A stretch of DNA of 64,000 bases from Pseudarthrobacter phenanthrenivorans Sphe3 (GTDB taxonomy: Bacteria > Actinomycetota > Actinomycetes > Actinomycetales > Micrococcaceae): the NCBI RefSeq assembly GCF_000189535.1, contig NC_015145.1, positions 3,224,001 to 3,288,000 of the forward strand. The letters are read 5' to 3'. The position numbers were made by a program, and so were the translations under genes. This document shows, piece by piece, positions 26,892 to 36,451 of this stretch. How positions within the stretch are numbered: the first letter of the stretch is position 1; every line of letters begins with the position of its first letter. The notes under the pieces are model-generated. The model did no database searches. It was given only the letters and a program-made list of their open reading frames with translations, and was not told where the DNA came from.

Positions 26892-27246
26892 CTCTTCCTT
26901 GCCCTCCAGGCGTATACCCAGATCGCCTAGGCGTACAGTTTGCCGATTCGCCAGCAGGAGGTCTGAATGAAGGAACCCCGCTAGTGGGACCGTACCTGTC
27001 TGGATTTCAGTCGAGAATAACCGCCAGCATCTCCTGGCACCTTACGGGCTCAAATCAGGAGGGAGACGACGACGTCAAGTCTAACCTATTACGCCTACAA
27101 TCTTCCTTCAAGGGAATCCATGTATAGCAACGCCTCGAAGACGGCCGGTAAGAAATCTGCGAACACTCAACGGATCGCAAGGAATCGGCTTAGCATAACT
27201 TCAGCGCCGGCAGAACCCCAAGCTCATATGGGGGAAGCATCACGAA
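26892..27246. other. Intergenic region between flippase and polymerase genes
   Basis: About 355 bp without recognisable gene, RNA or strong terminator. It probably carries the polymerase promoter; I could not pick a convincing -35/-10 pair. Confidence 0.4.
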
Positions 27247-28464
27247 CTATCTTTTATGAACACTAGCTTGCTGGATGACTGCAACAGTAACGAATCCAGC
27301 CAACGTTACCCAGGCGTACACCTCGAGTGATGTCGATGGCCAGAGCAGGAATCCAAGAAGTGAAACGCCAACTACTGCAAGATACGCAACGGATGAGATA
27401 TGCAGTTTCGCTGCGCCGAGAGCTCGCGCCCGCCAAGCGCTGATGTGGATGCGCGCTACACCGGCGAGAGTAAGAACCAATGCTAATCCCAAGCTAAAGT
27501 CATAACCAGGTCGTCCTACGTGGGGCAAGATCCACGAAACCGCTACCGAACCAATCGAAGACATAACGACAAATATCGGAATTGTATATAGCAGACCTTT
27601 GGCTGGACTTTGTTGCCCGACCATAACACGATTCGAAAAATAGCTCAATATCGACACCGATACCAGAAAGGCCATATCAACGACAGTGGATGTAATCGCA
27701 AAATCAGCCACGGAGTCAGGATCAATATTAATTCCGATCATATAGCGAACCATGAAGATGAAAAGCCAGGGGCCAATTTGCGCAGGGATGCTGAACATCC
27801 CTTCACGAAACGACACCACTCGGCGCCTGCTTCTTACCCGCGTCGACTGTGATCCAACTACCGCGTAAGACGCCAAGGCAGCACAAGTACTAAAAAGCGC
27901 CCACCACCCCAAGATGGAAACTGCCTCAATATTGTCAAAGGCTAGAGCTGGCACCAAGGCGACTGTGGCGCCGCTATTGACCCCGAACATGATCAGCGCA
28001 GCGGTTGACCGATAATTCAAGCCGAGCATTATTTGCGAAGCAAATGTCGCTATCGCTGTTGCCAGCGAAATGACAAGAACGAACAGCGACGCTGTAAGCA
28101 GCCCATCGCCTTCAAGCACTGGTGAACTAATGTAGTACAGAACTAAGTATCCAGGTATCGTTGCTACGACCAGCGCCTGCACACTGGTCCTTAGGAGCGA
28201 TGGAACCTTGCGCGGGCCAAATACGTGAGCAACACGCTGATATTGGGGTGACAGGCCGAGGCTAAGCACTAGCGGCATCAACGTCGACAGTAGTGTCAGC
28301 AGATTCAGTATGCCGTATTCACTCGGGGGGATACTGCCCACGAGAACAAGAAACCTAACTCCTGTAAGACTAGCGAGGACTGCCGATGATAATAATGAGA
28401 AATAGACCGGCCGCCTTCCGGATTCTATTACGGAAAGCAGCCGGCCAAGAGCACCAGGGTTCAT
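27247..28464 (-). CDS. Wzx-like polysaccharide flippase (MATE/PST family)
   Basis: The 405-residue protein has about 12 membrane segments and MOP-superfamily character: VYFSLLSSAVLASLTGVRFLVLVGSIPPSEYGILNL at the N terminus (the YG..N motif of polysaccharide transporters) and IPAQIGPWLFIFMVRYMIGI in the middle. It should flip lipid-linked repeat units or chains outward. Its ATG overlaps the stop of the pyruvyltransferase gene (TAATG), so it ends the minus-strand polymer operon. Confidence 0.82.
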   Translation of the reverse strand: MNPGALGRLLSVIESGRRPVYFSLLSSAVLASLTGVRFLVLVGSIPPSEYGILNLLTLLSTLMPLVLSLGLSPQYQRVAHVFGPRKVPSLLRTSVQALVVATIPGYLVLYYISSPVLEGDGLLTASLFVLVISLATAIATFASQIMLGLNYRSTAALIMFGVNSGATVALVPALAFDNIEAVSILGWWALFSTCAALASYAVVGSQSTRVRSRRRVVSFREGMFSIPAQIGPWLFIFMVRYMIGINIDPDSVADFAITSTVVDMAFLVSVSILSYFSNRVMVGQQSPAKGLLYTIPIFVVMSSIGSVAVSWILPHVGRPGYDFSLGLALVLTLAGVARIHISAWRARALGAAKLHISSVAYLAVVGVSLLGFLLWPSTSLEVYAWVTLAGFVTVAVIQQASVHKR

Positions 28465-29663
28465 TAGGAGTTTTCAAATGGTTCTGAAGAGGCGACAATT
28501 CGTTCGGCATGATTCGGAAACAGTGCGCGACTCAATTGTGCAACCGGATCGCCATAAACTTCGGGATAATGCCAGTTACCATCCACAAACTCAGTTGACG
28601 ATTGTAATTGTTCGAGCTTTTGCAGCTTTCCGAAGATTCTGACTTTTGCCCCGGCGGAAAGCGCAGCCAGAGCCGGGTGAAACCGCATAGTGATAACTTC
28701 CTCGCATGCCATAAGTCTCTTGAATGGTGTTGCAGAGGACTTTTGCTCGTACGGCTCAATTGCAAGAAAAGCGGGATCGCCGCCGTTTGCCAAGTACATA
28801 GACCGGACATCATCGACAATTTGGACATCGCTCCAGTGAAAGCTAAATAGTCTGACCGTCTTCCGTCCGGAAGCATGTACCAGTAGCTCAGCCACAAGAT
28901 GAGACAGTTCCTGTTGCCGTTCTGCTTCTTCTTCTGGGCTTGCCTTAATGAATGCTGGCCATCGATGATGATCCAACAGAACAACCCCAACGCTTTCCTT
29001 TTCGCGTCGTATGGAGGGTGCCCAGTCCTCAAACAGTGCTATGGCGGGATCCCGTATCAGGGACGCCCTCCCTCCATTTTCGCGGACCGCATCCGCACTC
29101 GCAGGGTCGCGGACGCCTACTATATCGACAGCTCGAAGCATGGCGCGTACTGCGGCATTGACCATATGATTGCTGTAAAGGTTCGGTGAGATCCCTATCC
29201 CATGAATAACCACTCGTTGACCGCGTAGCCCGCAAGCTGCCAGCTTTCCTAGGTATTCAAGAATTAGCCTGTGCACATTTACATCGTTGCGACGGCCTTC
29301 AAGAAGGCCTCCACCACCCAAAATTGCCATATCGGTATGCCGCGCGAGGTTCCAGGTCCTAAAGATACTTCCAAGTCCTTGTCCAACTTCGACCGCATCA
29401 CCTACATCAGCGACTAACCTAGCGGTATCCTTCAATCGAGCGGCGATAAGGACAGATCCTCGATCACCTATGCTCTGCACTATGGCCTGACCAATGATGT
29501 CATCGCCGAAGTTGCCATTTCCGTATGCGCCGATCAGTAAAATTCGGGGCATAACATGTTCCCGGCGCATACGTTTGGTCTTAGTAAGGGCAAGAATTTT
29601 CGCTGCCACAAAGACATACAGGGCAAGCAAAATAACGCGGAGTTGTCGTGCGAAGTTTCTCAC
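28464..29663 (-). CDS. Polysaccharide pyruvyltransferase family protein
   Basis: The 399-residue protein has the CsaB/PssM-type fold: RILLIGAYGNGNFGDDIIGQAIV near residue 40, AILGGGGLLEG, VVIHGIGISPN, and C-terminal CEEVITMRFHPALAALSAG with the conserved RFH. Members add a pyruvate ketal from phosphoenolpyruvate to a sugar. A basic, hydrophobic N-terminal segment (LRVILLALYVFVAAKILAL) may be a membrane anchor if the GTG at 29663, overlapping the previous stop (GTGA), is used. An ATG at 29552 would give the core domain only. Confidence 0.85.
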   Translation of the reverse strand: MRNFARQLRVILLALYVFVAAKILALTKTKRMRREHVMPRILLIGAYGNGNFGDDIIGQAIVQSIGDRGSVLIAARLKDTARLVADVGDAVEVGQGLGSIFRTWNLARHTDMAILGGGGLLEGRRNDVNVHRLILEYLGKLAACGLRGQRVVIHGIGISPNLYSNHMVNAAVRAMLRAVDIVGVRDPASADAVRENGGRASLIRDPAIALFEDWAPSIRREKESVGVVLLDHHRWPAFIKASPEEEAERQQELSHLVAELLVHASGRKTVRLFSFHWSDVQIVDDVRSMYLANGGDPAFLAIEPYEQKSSATPFKRLMACEEVITMRFHPALAALSAGAKVRIFGKLQKLEQLQSSTEFVDGNWHYPEVYGDPVAQLSRALFPNHAERIVASSEPFENS

Positions 29664-30991
29664 AGTTGTAAAATCACTTCCTTGACCGCATCCGCAAGCT
29701 CTCGTAGATTGGCGGGGGCTAGATCAAGCGGCGTAAACCTGCCTTGCCAAGACCAAGACGTCATAGTCGACCTCAGTTCATCAACGGCTTGTTGGTCGGG
29801 CTTTGTATTCTGCGCTTCTTGAATAGCCTTGGAGATCTGACGCGGATCGTCCACATCCAGCGTAAGGCCGCGGTTGCCGTAGAAGGGCCGACCGTAGCAA
29901 ACAACAGGCTTTCCTGCTTGAATTGCCTCAAACCCCAATGAAGAAGCCAAGGTAAAAATCACATCTGACTTCTGTATTGCTTCTTTCGCCGACATTTCCG
30001 GAGGCAGAAAGGTGATGTTTGGTCGGTTCACCAAATCCCTCCAAAGAAGGGTGTGATGGGCAGCAGCATGTTCCGGATGGGGTTTCACGTACAGGTGGAA
30101 GCCTGGGGGCAGGCTCGAGCTGACGTAAGCAAGCAAGTTGGCTTGTGGTATCGCGTGTCGCTCTCGGACCGCTACCTGAAAGTCCCGCTCATCATGAAGC
30201 GGATATAGAACCTTTACATGCTCTGCCTTGTATTCGCCGCTCTTTGTCTTCCATCGCGACAATGCGGCCTGCTTGACTACCGCGGCAGTCTTTCGAGGGA
30301 TCCAAGAAACTGGATAACTCTTTTCCCGCCCGACTGTCTGCGCCCACAATCTTTCAATCCCTTCGAGAGGGGATGAAGCCTGGGGCGACTGGCCATTTAC
30401 CCCTGAAATTTGACGGGGTTCATTGCTCGCCCTTCTCAGTGGCCTGTAACTTGTGTTGGAACCCTCGTAGGGTACAAATGGAGCATCCATGGAACGCAGG
30501 AGGGTGAATCGGCCCGGAATAGGCACCGCGTTGAAGTATGCCGTTTGCACGCCGCGTGCCCTTGCGATCACATCGCTGACAACACGGGTAGTCTCTCCAC
30601 CGACCGAAGAGACTACCAAGTCCGGCTTGAACTCGTCGTAAACGTCTGCCAGCGCTGAATACACGTTGCGAACATGTTTTGTCTTCTGGCCGACAGTTGC
30701 AAAGTGCCAATCCCTGTCGTAGTCAGCTGCCATCGAGGGATCCGAAATACCGCATCCGGCAAAGACTTCTGCCGCATCCGTACGTGGCGGCGGCAAGGAA
30801 GGCAACATCCGCTCGAGAGACTCCGTCCTGGGCGCTGCCAGTCGGGGTAACCAAGTCACCAAGCGCGTTTCAGAACCTTCGGCACCTAGGTGCTCGGCGA
30901 TACTCTCAAAGGCCGGCACCTCGCTTTCTCCGACGGCGACGAAAAGAAGTCGCGCCATACTCGGCTGGGATCTGCCTGCCATGCTACCCAT
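29660..30991 (-). CDS. Capsule polymerase/transferase-like protein (KpsS/polysialyltransferase-like GT-B)
   Basis: The 443-residue protein shows the late GT-B features of KpsC/KpsS and polysialyltransferase-type proteins: YVKPHPEHAAAH, ITFLPPEMSAKEAIQKSDVIFTLASSLGFEAIQAGKPVVCYGRPFYGNRGLT. The His-Pro and Ser-Ser motifs belong to CMP-sugar-using enzymes of that group. It follows the NeuB-like gene with a short overlap. It probably extends or attaches nonulosonate (sialic acid or Kdn) residues, which would make it the operon's key polymerising transferase. The start is uncertain: ATGs at 30991, 30982 and 30958 are all possible. Confidence 0.72.
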   Translation of the reverse strand: MGSMAGRSQPSMARLLFVAVGESEVPAFESIAEHLGAEGSETRLVTWLPRLAAPRTESLERMLPSLPPPRTDAAEVFAGCGISDPSMAADYDRDWHFATVGQKTKHVRNVYSALADVYDEFKPDLVVSSVGGETTRVVSDVIARARGVQTAYFNAVPIPGRFTLLRSMDAPFVPYEGSNTSYRPLRRASNEPRQISGVNGQSPQASSPLEGIERLWAQTVGREKSYPVSWIPRKTAAVVKQAALSRWKTKSGEYKAEHVKVLYPLHDERDFQVAVRERHAIPQANLLAYVSSSLPPGFHLYVKPHPEHAAAHHTLLWRDLVNRPNITFLPPEMSAKEAIQKSDVIFTLASSLGFEAIQAGKPVVCYGRPFYGNRGLTLDVDDPRQISKAIQEAQNTKPDQQAVDELRSTMTSWSWQGRFTPLDLAPANLRELADAVKEVILQL

Positions 30992-31859
30992 CTACTCGCC
31001 GGAGTTTGCTAAGGGGTGCCAGTTCGCCGGGGAAGATTCGCTTTACTCCGTCACCCAGGGCCTCTTCGATGATTCGAGTATCGCGAATCAGGGCGCTGAA
31101 CCCTTTAGGCTCCAGCGACGCAGCATGGTCGCTACCCCACATGGCACGATCGAGTGTGATGTGACGCTCGAGTGCCTGCGCACCAAGCGCAACTGCCGCA
31201 ATAGAAATTTGCAGACCTGGCTCGTGGCCTGAGTAGCCGACAGGAACTGCGTAGCGGTCCTTGAGTGTCTCGATCATTCGAAGGTTTGCCTCCTCTGCAG
31301 GAAGCGGATAGGTGGAGGTAGCGTGCATGATGACGAGGTTGTCTGTACCCAAGATTTCTACTGCGGTGTCAATTTGCTCAATTGTTGACATACCCGTGGA
31401 CAGAATGATGGGCTTTCCTGTGTCTCGAAGCCGTCGCAACATGCCAAGGTCAGTAACGGACGCTGAAGCAACCTTGTGGGTGACGACGCCCATTTCCTCG
31501 AGGAAATCAACGGAGGCTTCGTCCCATGGAGATGCGAACCAGTCCAAACCCTTTGCTTTAGAGTAGGAGGCAATTTCGCCGTACTCTTCACTTTCGAACT
31601 CAACCCGATAGCGATAATCGAGGTAAGTCATGGTACCCCACGGTGTTTCCCTGGGAACGTCCTTCATGTGCTCAGGGGTGGCGATGGCAGGCGTTCGCTT
31701 CTGGAATTTGACGGCCTGTGCACCAGCTTCGGCGGCCACATCTATCAACTGCTTGGCAAGATCGACGTCGCCGTTGTGATTGAGCCCGATTTCGGCAATC
31801 ACGTATACGGGAGACTCGTCACCAATTACATTTTCCCCAATTTTGACAGACTTGATCAT
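30984..31859 (-). CDS. neuB: NeuB-family nonulosonic acid synthase lacking the SAF domain
   Basis: The 291-residue protein carries the NeuB TIM-barrel motifs: VIAEIGLNHNGDVDLAKQLID, VKFQKRTP, IILSTGMSTIEQI, HATSTYPLP, GYSGHEPG and ALERHITLDRAMWGSDHAASLEP. It condenses phosphoenolpyruvate with ManNAc, ManNAc-6P or a mannose derivative to a nine-carbon acid. Usual length is 335-360 residues with a C-terminal antifreeze-like SAF domain; this one stops at LRRVDG, just where that domain should begin. The start at 31859 has AAGGGAAC; the upstream ATG at 31895 does not. It overlaps the NeuA fusion gene by 4 bp. Confidence 0.88.
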   Translation of the reverse strand: MIKSVKIGENVIGDESPVYVIAEIGLNHNGDVDLAKQLIDVAAEAGAQAVKFQKRTPAIATPEHMKDVPRETPWGTMTYLDYRYRVEFESEEYGEIASYSKAKGLDWFASPWDEASVDFLEEMGVVTHKVASASVTDLGMLRRLRDTGKPIILSTGMSTIEQIDTAVEILGTDNLVIMHATSTYPLPAEEANLRMIETLKDRYAVPVGYSGHEPGLQISIAAVALGAQALERHITLDRAMWGSDHAASLEPKGFSALIRDTRIIEEALGDGVKRIFPGELAPLSKLRRVDG

Positions 31860-33025
31860 TTTAGTTCCCTTCGACTGGCAAGTATCAACTCGCATATTTC
31901 CCTAATCGCACCGCGCCCCCCCTGGGCGCGCAGCCGAAATCTCGCTAGCTTTTCTACATCTGGGTGTGAATTAGCCACAGTGATAGGCCATCCGACGCGT
32001 TCAAGACAGGAGGCATCGTTTATATCGTTGCCGACGTAAGCAACTCGTCTTATATCGATACCTTTTTCTTCACACCAGAGCATGAGCGTGTCGATCTTAT
32101 TTTCGATGCCCTGCCTCACTTCGATTTGAAGTTTTTTCGCGCGGGCTTCTACCACACGATTTTTTTCCTTCGACAGGATCAGCATGGGGAGACCTGCTTT
32201 ACGCAGCATTTCTATGCCCATACCGTCAGACCTACTTACCCTTACGGATTCAGAGCCAGTTTCATTGACGGAGACCGAGTCATCAGTGTGGACCCCATCA
32301 AAATCCATGACAAGCGCGTCGACGTCGATTGCTTCATGGCTAACGTCCAGTAGGCCGGCGCACGCTTGAGCAATCCTTAGCTGATCGGGATTGTCGATCT
32401 CGAGAGCGGCGGCCTCGTGTTTGGCAATCTGCATCCCTAAACGCCCGAAAAATCTGAATTTACGCTCAAGGAAGCCGTCAACGCGCAGGACGTAGAATGC
32501 CCCCGTCTCTTGAAAATGCGGGGTTCTTTCCTGGCGTCGCGGCCTCCAATTGTGGTCGTGGTTGACGCCTACTGCTCCGTCTTCAGTGTCCTCCCACAAG
32601 AAGGCGTGAGTTTCAACGGCGGAAAAGACCACATCCTCTTGACCAGTCAAAACACGAGTCACAGCAGCATGGATGTCTTCGGGGTCGATGAAGGGTGAAG
32701 TAGCTTGCATAAAAACCATGACTTCAGGAAGATTGCCAGCTACTTCTAGCACTTTCAGTGCGTGCAAAAGTGCAGCCTCTGAAGAGGACGTATCACCCGC
32801 TATATCCGCGGGTCTGTCTATTATCTTTCCGCCCGCTCGCCTGGCCGTCGCGGCAATTTCAGCATCGTCGGTTGTGACGTATACGGCATCAACGATGTCC
32901 GACTTCAGGGCCGCGTCGATAGAGCGATGTACAAGTGGTACTCCGCCCACTCGGGTTACGTTCTTCCTGGGAACTCCCTTTGATCCACCTCTTGCCGGGA
33001 TCACGGCGACCACGCGTTCTGACAA
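31856..33025 (-). CDS. neuA: CMP-nonulosonate synthetase fused to a KdsC-like HAD phosphatase
   Basis: About 389 residues if the TTG at 33025 is used; GGGGGA is six bases upstream, whereas the ATG at 33124 adds a segment without coding character. Residues about 1-220 are a CMP-sialate synthetase (VIPARGGSKGVPRKNV, VMVFMQATSPFI, FQETGAFYVLR). The C-terminal part is a HAD phosphatase with active DFDGVHTDD, LSKEKNRVVEARAKKL and GNDINDASCL. A similar fusion exists in animal CMAS. An active phosphatase suggests the NeuB product is a 9-phosphate (Neu5Ac-9P or Kdn-9P). First gene of the minus-strand polymer operon. Confidence 0.87.
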   Translation of the reverse strand: MSERVVAVIPARGGSKGVPRKNVTRVGGVPLVHRSIDAALKSDIVDAVYVTTDDAEIAATARRAGGKIIDRPADIAGDTSSSEAALLHALKVLEVAGNLPEVMVFMQATSPFIDPEDIHAAVTRVLTGQEDVVFSAVETHAFLWEDTEDGAVGVNHDHNWRPRRQERTPHFQETGAFYVLRVDGFLERKFRFFGRLGMQIAKHEAAALEIDNPDQLRIAQACAGLLDVSHEAIDVDALVMDFDGVHTDDSVSVNETGSESVRVSRSDGMGIEMLRKAGLPMLILSKEKNRVVEARAKKLQIEVRQGIENKIDTLMLWCEEKGIDIRRVAYVGNDINDASCLERVGWPITVANSHPDVEKLARFRLRAQGGRGAIREICELILASRRELK

Positions 33026-33470
33026 TACTAATCCCCCAAAGCTCCGGCCGACGCTCCTGCGCAGACACCATATTCTGACAGAGTAGAGCTCGCCCTGCTC
33101 GCTGTTCTTAACAAGCCATGACATCCCCGTAACCTTTAAACTGTCGAATCAAGTTTGCCACAACGATCGAGTTGAAAAGGTGAGGCGGGAGGGGACCGCC
33201 TTGGGTTCATGGCTTCCCCGGTTATTAGTCGTGTTTCCGTCGCCAGGGGAAAGAAGAACAGGCCGATGCCAGCCGAACATGCGCCCAGTGCCAGGCTTGT
33301 TGAACCACAGCGGACCGATGGGCTGTCAGTGTGTCCACATCCCGCTGCGTCGCCGGAAGACGGGCTTTGTGACTGGGTGAAACCAGTAAGCGGTTAATGC
33401 CGATAGAATCTTGCAATCTGGGCTCTCGGTCGAGGGACCACGGACAAGTGGCTAGAAAGGTTCCATTCCC
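33026..33470. other. Divergent regulatory region of the polysaccharide operons
   Basis: About 445 bp between the NeuA-fusion start and the Wzz/BY-kinase start. It must carry both divergent promoters; TAGAAT near 33404 is a possible plus-strand -10 without a matching -35. No gene was recognised. Confidence 0.45.
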
Positions 33471-34934
33471 TTGGATTTGAGCGACTACCTGCGCGTCCTG
33501 CGTCGAACTTGGATGTTGATCTCGGCGTTTTTCTTGCTCGGCATATTGGCGGCAGCCGGGGTGTCGTTCATCGTTAAACCTACATACACGGCAGAAACCA
33601 AACTCTTCGTCGCAATTCAAGGATCAGGCTCGGTTTCTGAACTCCAGCAAGGCAATACATTCAGTCAGTCCCGTGTTCGATCCTACGTCGAAACCGTCAG
33701 TACTCCTGCCGTCCTCCAGCCAGCAATAGAAAGCTTGGGCCTGGAGCAGACACCGGCCGCTCTTAAATCGAAGATCAAGGCCTCCTCTGACTTGAACACG
33801 GTGATTATATCGATTGCCGCCGAGGACACCTCCGCCGTACAGGCAGCAGCAATAGCACAAGCAGTTGGAACCAGCCTTGTCGCAACAGTGAATGAATTGG
33901 AAAGTCCGGCTCAAGGCGGAACGTCTCCTATCAAGCTGTCCGTAGTCACGCCAGCAACGGCTCCCACTTCGCCGTCCACGCCCAACACAAAGTTGAATCT
34001 CGCGATCGGCGCCATTCTTGGACTTGCCATTGGTTTGGTGGCAGCAGTTCTTCGAGCCATGCTCGACACAAAAGTTCGCAGCGAGTCAGATCTGAGACGC
34101 TCAACTGATGCACCCATTCTCGGCGGAATAGCTTTTGATAACAATGCCGCCAAGAAGCCCCTCCTCACCCAGGCGCAACCGCAAAGCCCCAGAGCGGAAT
34201 CATTCCGACAGCTTCGCACCAACCTACAGTTTGCGCATGTCGGCAACGAGTCCAGGGCTACTTTGGTTACCTCCTCCCTACCGGGTGAGGGCAAGACTAC
34301 AACTGCTACTAATTTGGCCATTGCTCTAGCTCAATCAGGTCAAACCGTCGCCCTTATCGACGCAGATCTGCGACGTCCGCGGGTTAACGAGTACCTAGGG
34401 CTAGACCGGCATGCGGGACTAACTACGGCTCTCATTGGCGCTGCAGACGTCGGCGATTTGATGCAACCCTGGGGTGAAGATGGATTGCAGGTGTTGACCG
34501 CAGGTCAAATTCCGCCAAATCCGAGCGAGCTTCTAGGTTCGGAGGCGATGGGTCAGCTCATCGCTCGACTGGAACAAGCCTTCGATACCGTTATAATCGA
34601 CGCTCCACCGCTACTTCCCGTCACAGACGCGGCGGTCCTCGCCCAACAAGTTGGAGGGGTACTTCTAGTGGTTGGCTCTTCACGAGTTCGGCTTCCAGAG
34701 GTGGAGAAGTCTCTTGCAGCACTAGAAATGGTTTCCGCCGACTTGTTGGGCGTCGTACTGAATCTAGTGCCAACAAAAGGGACCGATGCATATTCCTACT
34801 CTTACCGCAGTTACGAGTCGGAGCCCGAAACCTCGGCTTCTACGTATATTCAGGGCCACAAGTCAACTTATCCTGCACCCGAACGACGCTCAGTTGCGGC
34901 GTCTAAAGGACGCCGATCCGAGATCAGCAATTAG
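33471..34934 (+). CDS. Wzz/BY-kinase: chain-length determinant fused to tyrosine autokinase
   Basis: The 487-residue protein has an N-terminal Wzz domain (DYLRVLRRTWMLISAFFLLGILAA first membrane helix; LNLAIGAILGLAIGLVAAVL second, about 180-200) and a cytoplasmic BY-kinase domain with Walker A SSLPGEGKTTT, Walker A' ALIDADLRRPR and Walker B VIIDAPPLLPVTDA. The C-terminal tail holds the Tyr cluster DAYSYSYRSYESE for autophosphorylation. It governs polymer length and export. It starts with TTG (33471 or 33477), AGAAAGG upstream. First of a plus-strand set with the initiating transferase. Confidence 0.92.
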   Translation: MDLSDYLRVLRRTWMLISAFFLLGILAAAGVSFIVKPTYTAETKLFVAIQGSGSVSELQQGNTFSQSRVRSYVETVSTPAVLQPAIESLGLEQTPAALKSKIKASSDLNTVIISIAAEDTSAVQAAAIAQAVGTSLVATVNELESPAQGGTSPIKLSVVTPATAPTSPSTPNTKLNLAIGAILGLAIGLVAAVLRAMLDTKVRSESDLRRSTDAPILGGIAFDNNAAKKPLLTQAQPQSPRAESFRQLRTNLQFAHVGNESRATLVTSSLPGEGKTTTATNLAIALAQSGQTVALIDADLRRPRVNEYLGLDRHAGLTTALIGAADVGDLMQPWGEDGLQVLTAGQIPPNPSELLGSEAMGQLIARLEQAFDTVIIDAPPLLPVTDAAVLAQQVGGVLLVVGSSRVRLPEVEKSLAALEMVSADLLGVVLNLVPTKGTDAYSYSYRSYESEPETSASTYIQGHKSTYPAPERRSVAASKGRRSEISN

Positions 34935-34966
34935 TACTTTCGAGTTCTAAGAAAGGTTTAGCCGTA

Positions 34967-36403
34967 ATGGGGGATAAAGGCGGTTGGCGTGTGCGCACTG
35001 CCCGCCTACTAAGTGTAGTCGACGCCTTCGTCGTGGTGTGGGCGGTGACAGGTGCTTACATCGTACGGTTCGGCCTGGAACCTAATTTCGAAACTCTGGG
35101 AAGTGACGCAGCCTATGGACTGTTTTCTCTAGGACTCATAATCGCTTGGTGGTTCATGCTAGGGGCCTGGAACAGCCGACAAAGTAGAATTTTGGGATCG
35201 GGTCCGGAGGAATACAAACGGGTCGCCGCCGCCTCACTTTGGCTCTTTGGTCTCGTAGCAATTTTTTCGTACGTCCTGAGAATTGACACTGCTCGTGGAT
35301 ATGTAGGATTCGCACTTCCCGTAGGCCTAACGGGGCTGTTACTAGCGCGGTGGCTGCTACGTCAGCACCTTAATGTCGATCGTCTCCGCGGTGACCGCGT
35401 TTCCCGCTTACTGCTTCTAGGGGGCCCGAGCGCGGTGGCACATCTGGCAAAGACACTGGTTGAAGCGCCCCATGCAGGTTATCTCCCCATCGCCGCGTAT
35501 ACCCCAGGCGTTTCCGAAGGGTCAGCACAACGGGAAATCTCCGGACTGCCGGTTCTGGGGCTACGAGGCGAGATATCGTCCATCCTCGAAGCGATTGATA
35601 AATCTCAAGCGGACGCTGTCGCGGTATCAGCGGGGGTGCAGCTGCATCCCCAAACACTCCGGCACCTAGGGTGGGAGTTAGCTGCCAAAAATGTTGGTCT
35701 CATAATGGCGCCAGCGCTCACGGACATAGCTGGTCCCCGAATACACACACAACAGGTGGCGGGACTCCCACTTATACACGTAACCACTCCGACCCTAGAG
35801 GGCGGCCAGCGGGTGGTAAAAAGGTTGTTCGACGTAATTGTTTCAGCTGCTTTGATTATATTCGCTCTTCCGCTGATGACCCTTTTGGCGCTACTGGTGA
35901 AGATTGACAGTCCCGGTCCCGTCCTATTTCGGCAAGATCGTGTGGGAATTGAAGGTGCACGCTTCAAGATGCTGAAATTTCGAACAATGGTTGTGGACGC
36001 GGAACGGCTGCTCCCCGGCCTAATGGACAAGAGCGAGGGCAACGGCGTCCTGTTCAAGTTGAAGGACGATCCTCGCGTCACTCGGGTAGGAAGGTTCTTG
36101 CGAAAATTCAGCTTGGACGAACTGCCCCAACTTTTCAATATTTTTCTCGGCGCCATGAGTCTCGTGGGACCCCGCCCACCACTTCCAAGTGAAGTGGAGG
36201 CGTACGAAAGCGACGTGCGCCGCCGGCTCTTGGTGAAGCCGGGACTAACTGGGCTCTGGCAGGTGAGCGGCCGCTCCAATCTGTCCTGGCAGGACTCGGT
36301 AAGACTAGATCTGTATTACGTAGAGAACTGGTCGCTGGCAGCCGATTTGGTGATTCTTTTACGGACAGTTCGTGCTGTATTTCATGGCACCGGGGCCTAT
36401 TAG
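34967..36403 (+). CDS. Polyprenyl-phosphate sugar-1-phosphate transferase (initiating glycosyltransferase)
   Basis: The 478-residue protein belongs to the WbaP/WcaJ polyprenyl glycosylphosphotransferase family. Four or five N-terminal membrane segments and a nucleotide-binding-like middle domain (RLLLLGGPSAVAHLAK) precede the catalytic C terminus: KRLFDVIVSAALII, SPGPVLFRQDRVG, FKMLKFRTM, DELPQLFNIF, SLVGPRPPLPSEV, KPGLTGLWQVSGR. It transfers a hexose-1-phosphate (often glucose or galactose) to undecaprenyl phosphate, starting repeat-unit assembly. 32 bp after the Wzz/BY-kinase gene, with AGAAAGG upstream. Confidence 0.93.
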   Translation: MGDKGGWRVRTARLLSVVDAFVVVWAVTGAYIVRFGLEPNFETLGSDAAYGLFSLGLIIAWWFMLGAWNSRQSRILGSGPEEYKRVAAASLWLFGLVAIFSYVLRIDTARGYVGFALPVGLTGLLLARWLLRQHLNVDRLRGDRVSRLLLLGGPSAVAHLAKTLVEAPHAGYLPIAAYTPGVSEGSAQREISGLPVLGLRGEISSILEAIDKSQADAVAVSAGVQLHPQTLRHLGWELAAKNVGLIMAPALTDIAGPRIHTQQVAGLPLIHVTTPTLEGGQRVVKRLFDVIVSAALIIFALPLMTLLALLVKIDSPGPVLFRQDRVGIEGARFKMLKFRTMVVDAERLLPGLMDKSEGNGVLFKLKDDPRVTRVGRFLRKFSLDELPQLFNIFLGAMSLVGPRPPLPSEVEAYESDVRRRLLVKPGLTGLWQVSGRSNLSWQDSVRLDLYYVENWSLAADLVILLRTVRAVFHGTGAY

Positions 36404-36451
36404 AATCTCCCGCCTGCCACCCCACCATCCAGCTCCGGAAGGGATGCCGCC

